This document shows positions 6,262-6,375 of a stretch of 6,375 nt of DNA, one piece after another. Below the pieces are notes generated by a model. It was not told where the DNA came from, did not search any database, and worked only from the letters and a program-made list of their open reading frames with translations. This DNA comes from Deltaproteobacteria bacterium RBG_13_52_11 (GTDB lineage Bacteria; Desulfobacterota; B13-G15; RBG-16-54-18). Position 1 is the first letter of the stretch, and every line of letters begins with the position of its first letter. Location of the stretch: contig MGQF01000005.1 in NCBI GenBank assembly GCA_001797745.1, positions 1-6,375 on the forward strand, read 5' to 3'. Position numbers and translations under genes: made by a program.

Positions 6262-6289
6262 ACTAAATTTTATGGTTCTTGGGTGACAA
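6262..6289 (-). promoter_or_regulatory. Weak candidate sigma-70-type promoter for recA
   Basis: TTGTCA (minus strand, 6289-6284) and TTTAGT (6267-6262) are 16 bases apart, matching 5 of 6 and 4 of 6 consensus bases. Transcription would begin near 6255, leaving a leader of about 100 bases that contains the GC-rich palindrome. A further candidate, TTGAAA (6341-6336) with TCTGAT (6319-6314), also 16 bases apart, is equally weak. Neither can be confirmed by eye. Confidence 0.22.
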
Positions 6290-6298
6290 AACGGTCAT
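6263..6298 (-). CDS. Possible 11-residue leader ORF upstream of recA
   Basis: ATG at 6296-6298 opens a frame of 11 codons, MTVLSPKNHKI, closed by TAG at 6263-6265. AAGAGGA at 6306-6312 ends 7 bases before the ATG, a good ribosome binding site. I do not recognise the peptide. It overlaps the candidate promoter, so if that promoter is the real one this ORF is not in the recA mRNA. Frames this short with a binding site can occur by chance, so confidence is low. Confidence 0.2.
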   Translation of the reverse strand: MTVLSPKNHKI

Positions 6299-6375
6299 GG
6301 AAAATTCCTCTTAATCAGATTGCTAGCGGGATGGCTTTCAACTTGGTATACTCCGCTCCCGTCGGTTTTAAGTGG

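Overview
The window is a chromosomal housekeeping block. Four complete genes lie on the minus strand, in transcription order recA, a pilT-family ATPase gene, alaS and suhB. The tail of a hicA-type toxin gene enters on the plus strand at the left edge. The order recA-pilT-alaS, the bacterial type of every protein and the type IV pilus motor suggest a Gram-negative-like bacterium. Deltaproteobacteria/Desulfobacterota or a related lineage is my best guess. That placement rests on remembered gene order and overall protein style, not on a search.

Right part (6375 down to 3974): about 220 bases of non-coding leader precede recA. It holds a GC-rich palindrome, a weak promoter candidate, a small dyad close to the start and a possible 11-codon leader ORF. 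recA and pilT overlap by 14 bases, and the pilT ribosome binding site lies inside the end of recA. pilT ends one base before the alaS start codon. The three genes therefore look like one tightly packed, translationally coupled operon. No recX lies between recA and alaS, where many proteobacteria carry it.

Middle (1336 to 997): the alaS-suhB gap of 340 bases has no gene. It is filled by a nested set of inverted repeats with two strong hairpins facing each other around an A/T-rich core. This looks like a small non-autonomous (MITE-like) or REP-like repeat. A 14-base segment from its edge recurs exactly upstream of recA, which points to a dispersed repeat family.

Left part (996 to 1): suhB (inositol monophosphatase family) is complete with a good ribosome binding site. 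It converges on the last 41 codons of a HicA-like mRNA interferase gene. The antitoxin partner is not visible and must lie off the left edge if it exists.

Functionally, recA serves recombination and the SOS response, the PilT-type ATPase drives pilus retraction, alaS charges tRNA-Ala and suhB is a sugar-phosphate phosphatase with a possible RNA-related role. They do not form one pathway; recA-alaS linkage is widespread. I see no new multi-gene system here. The points worth a second look are the repeats, the recA leader, the start codons and the divergent C-terminal motif of the pilus ATPase.
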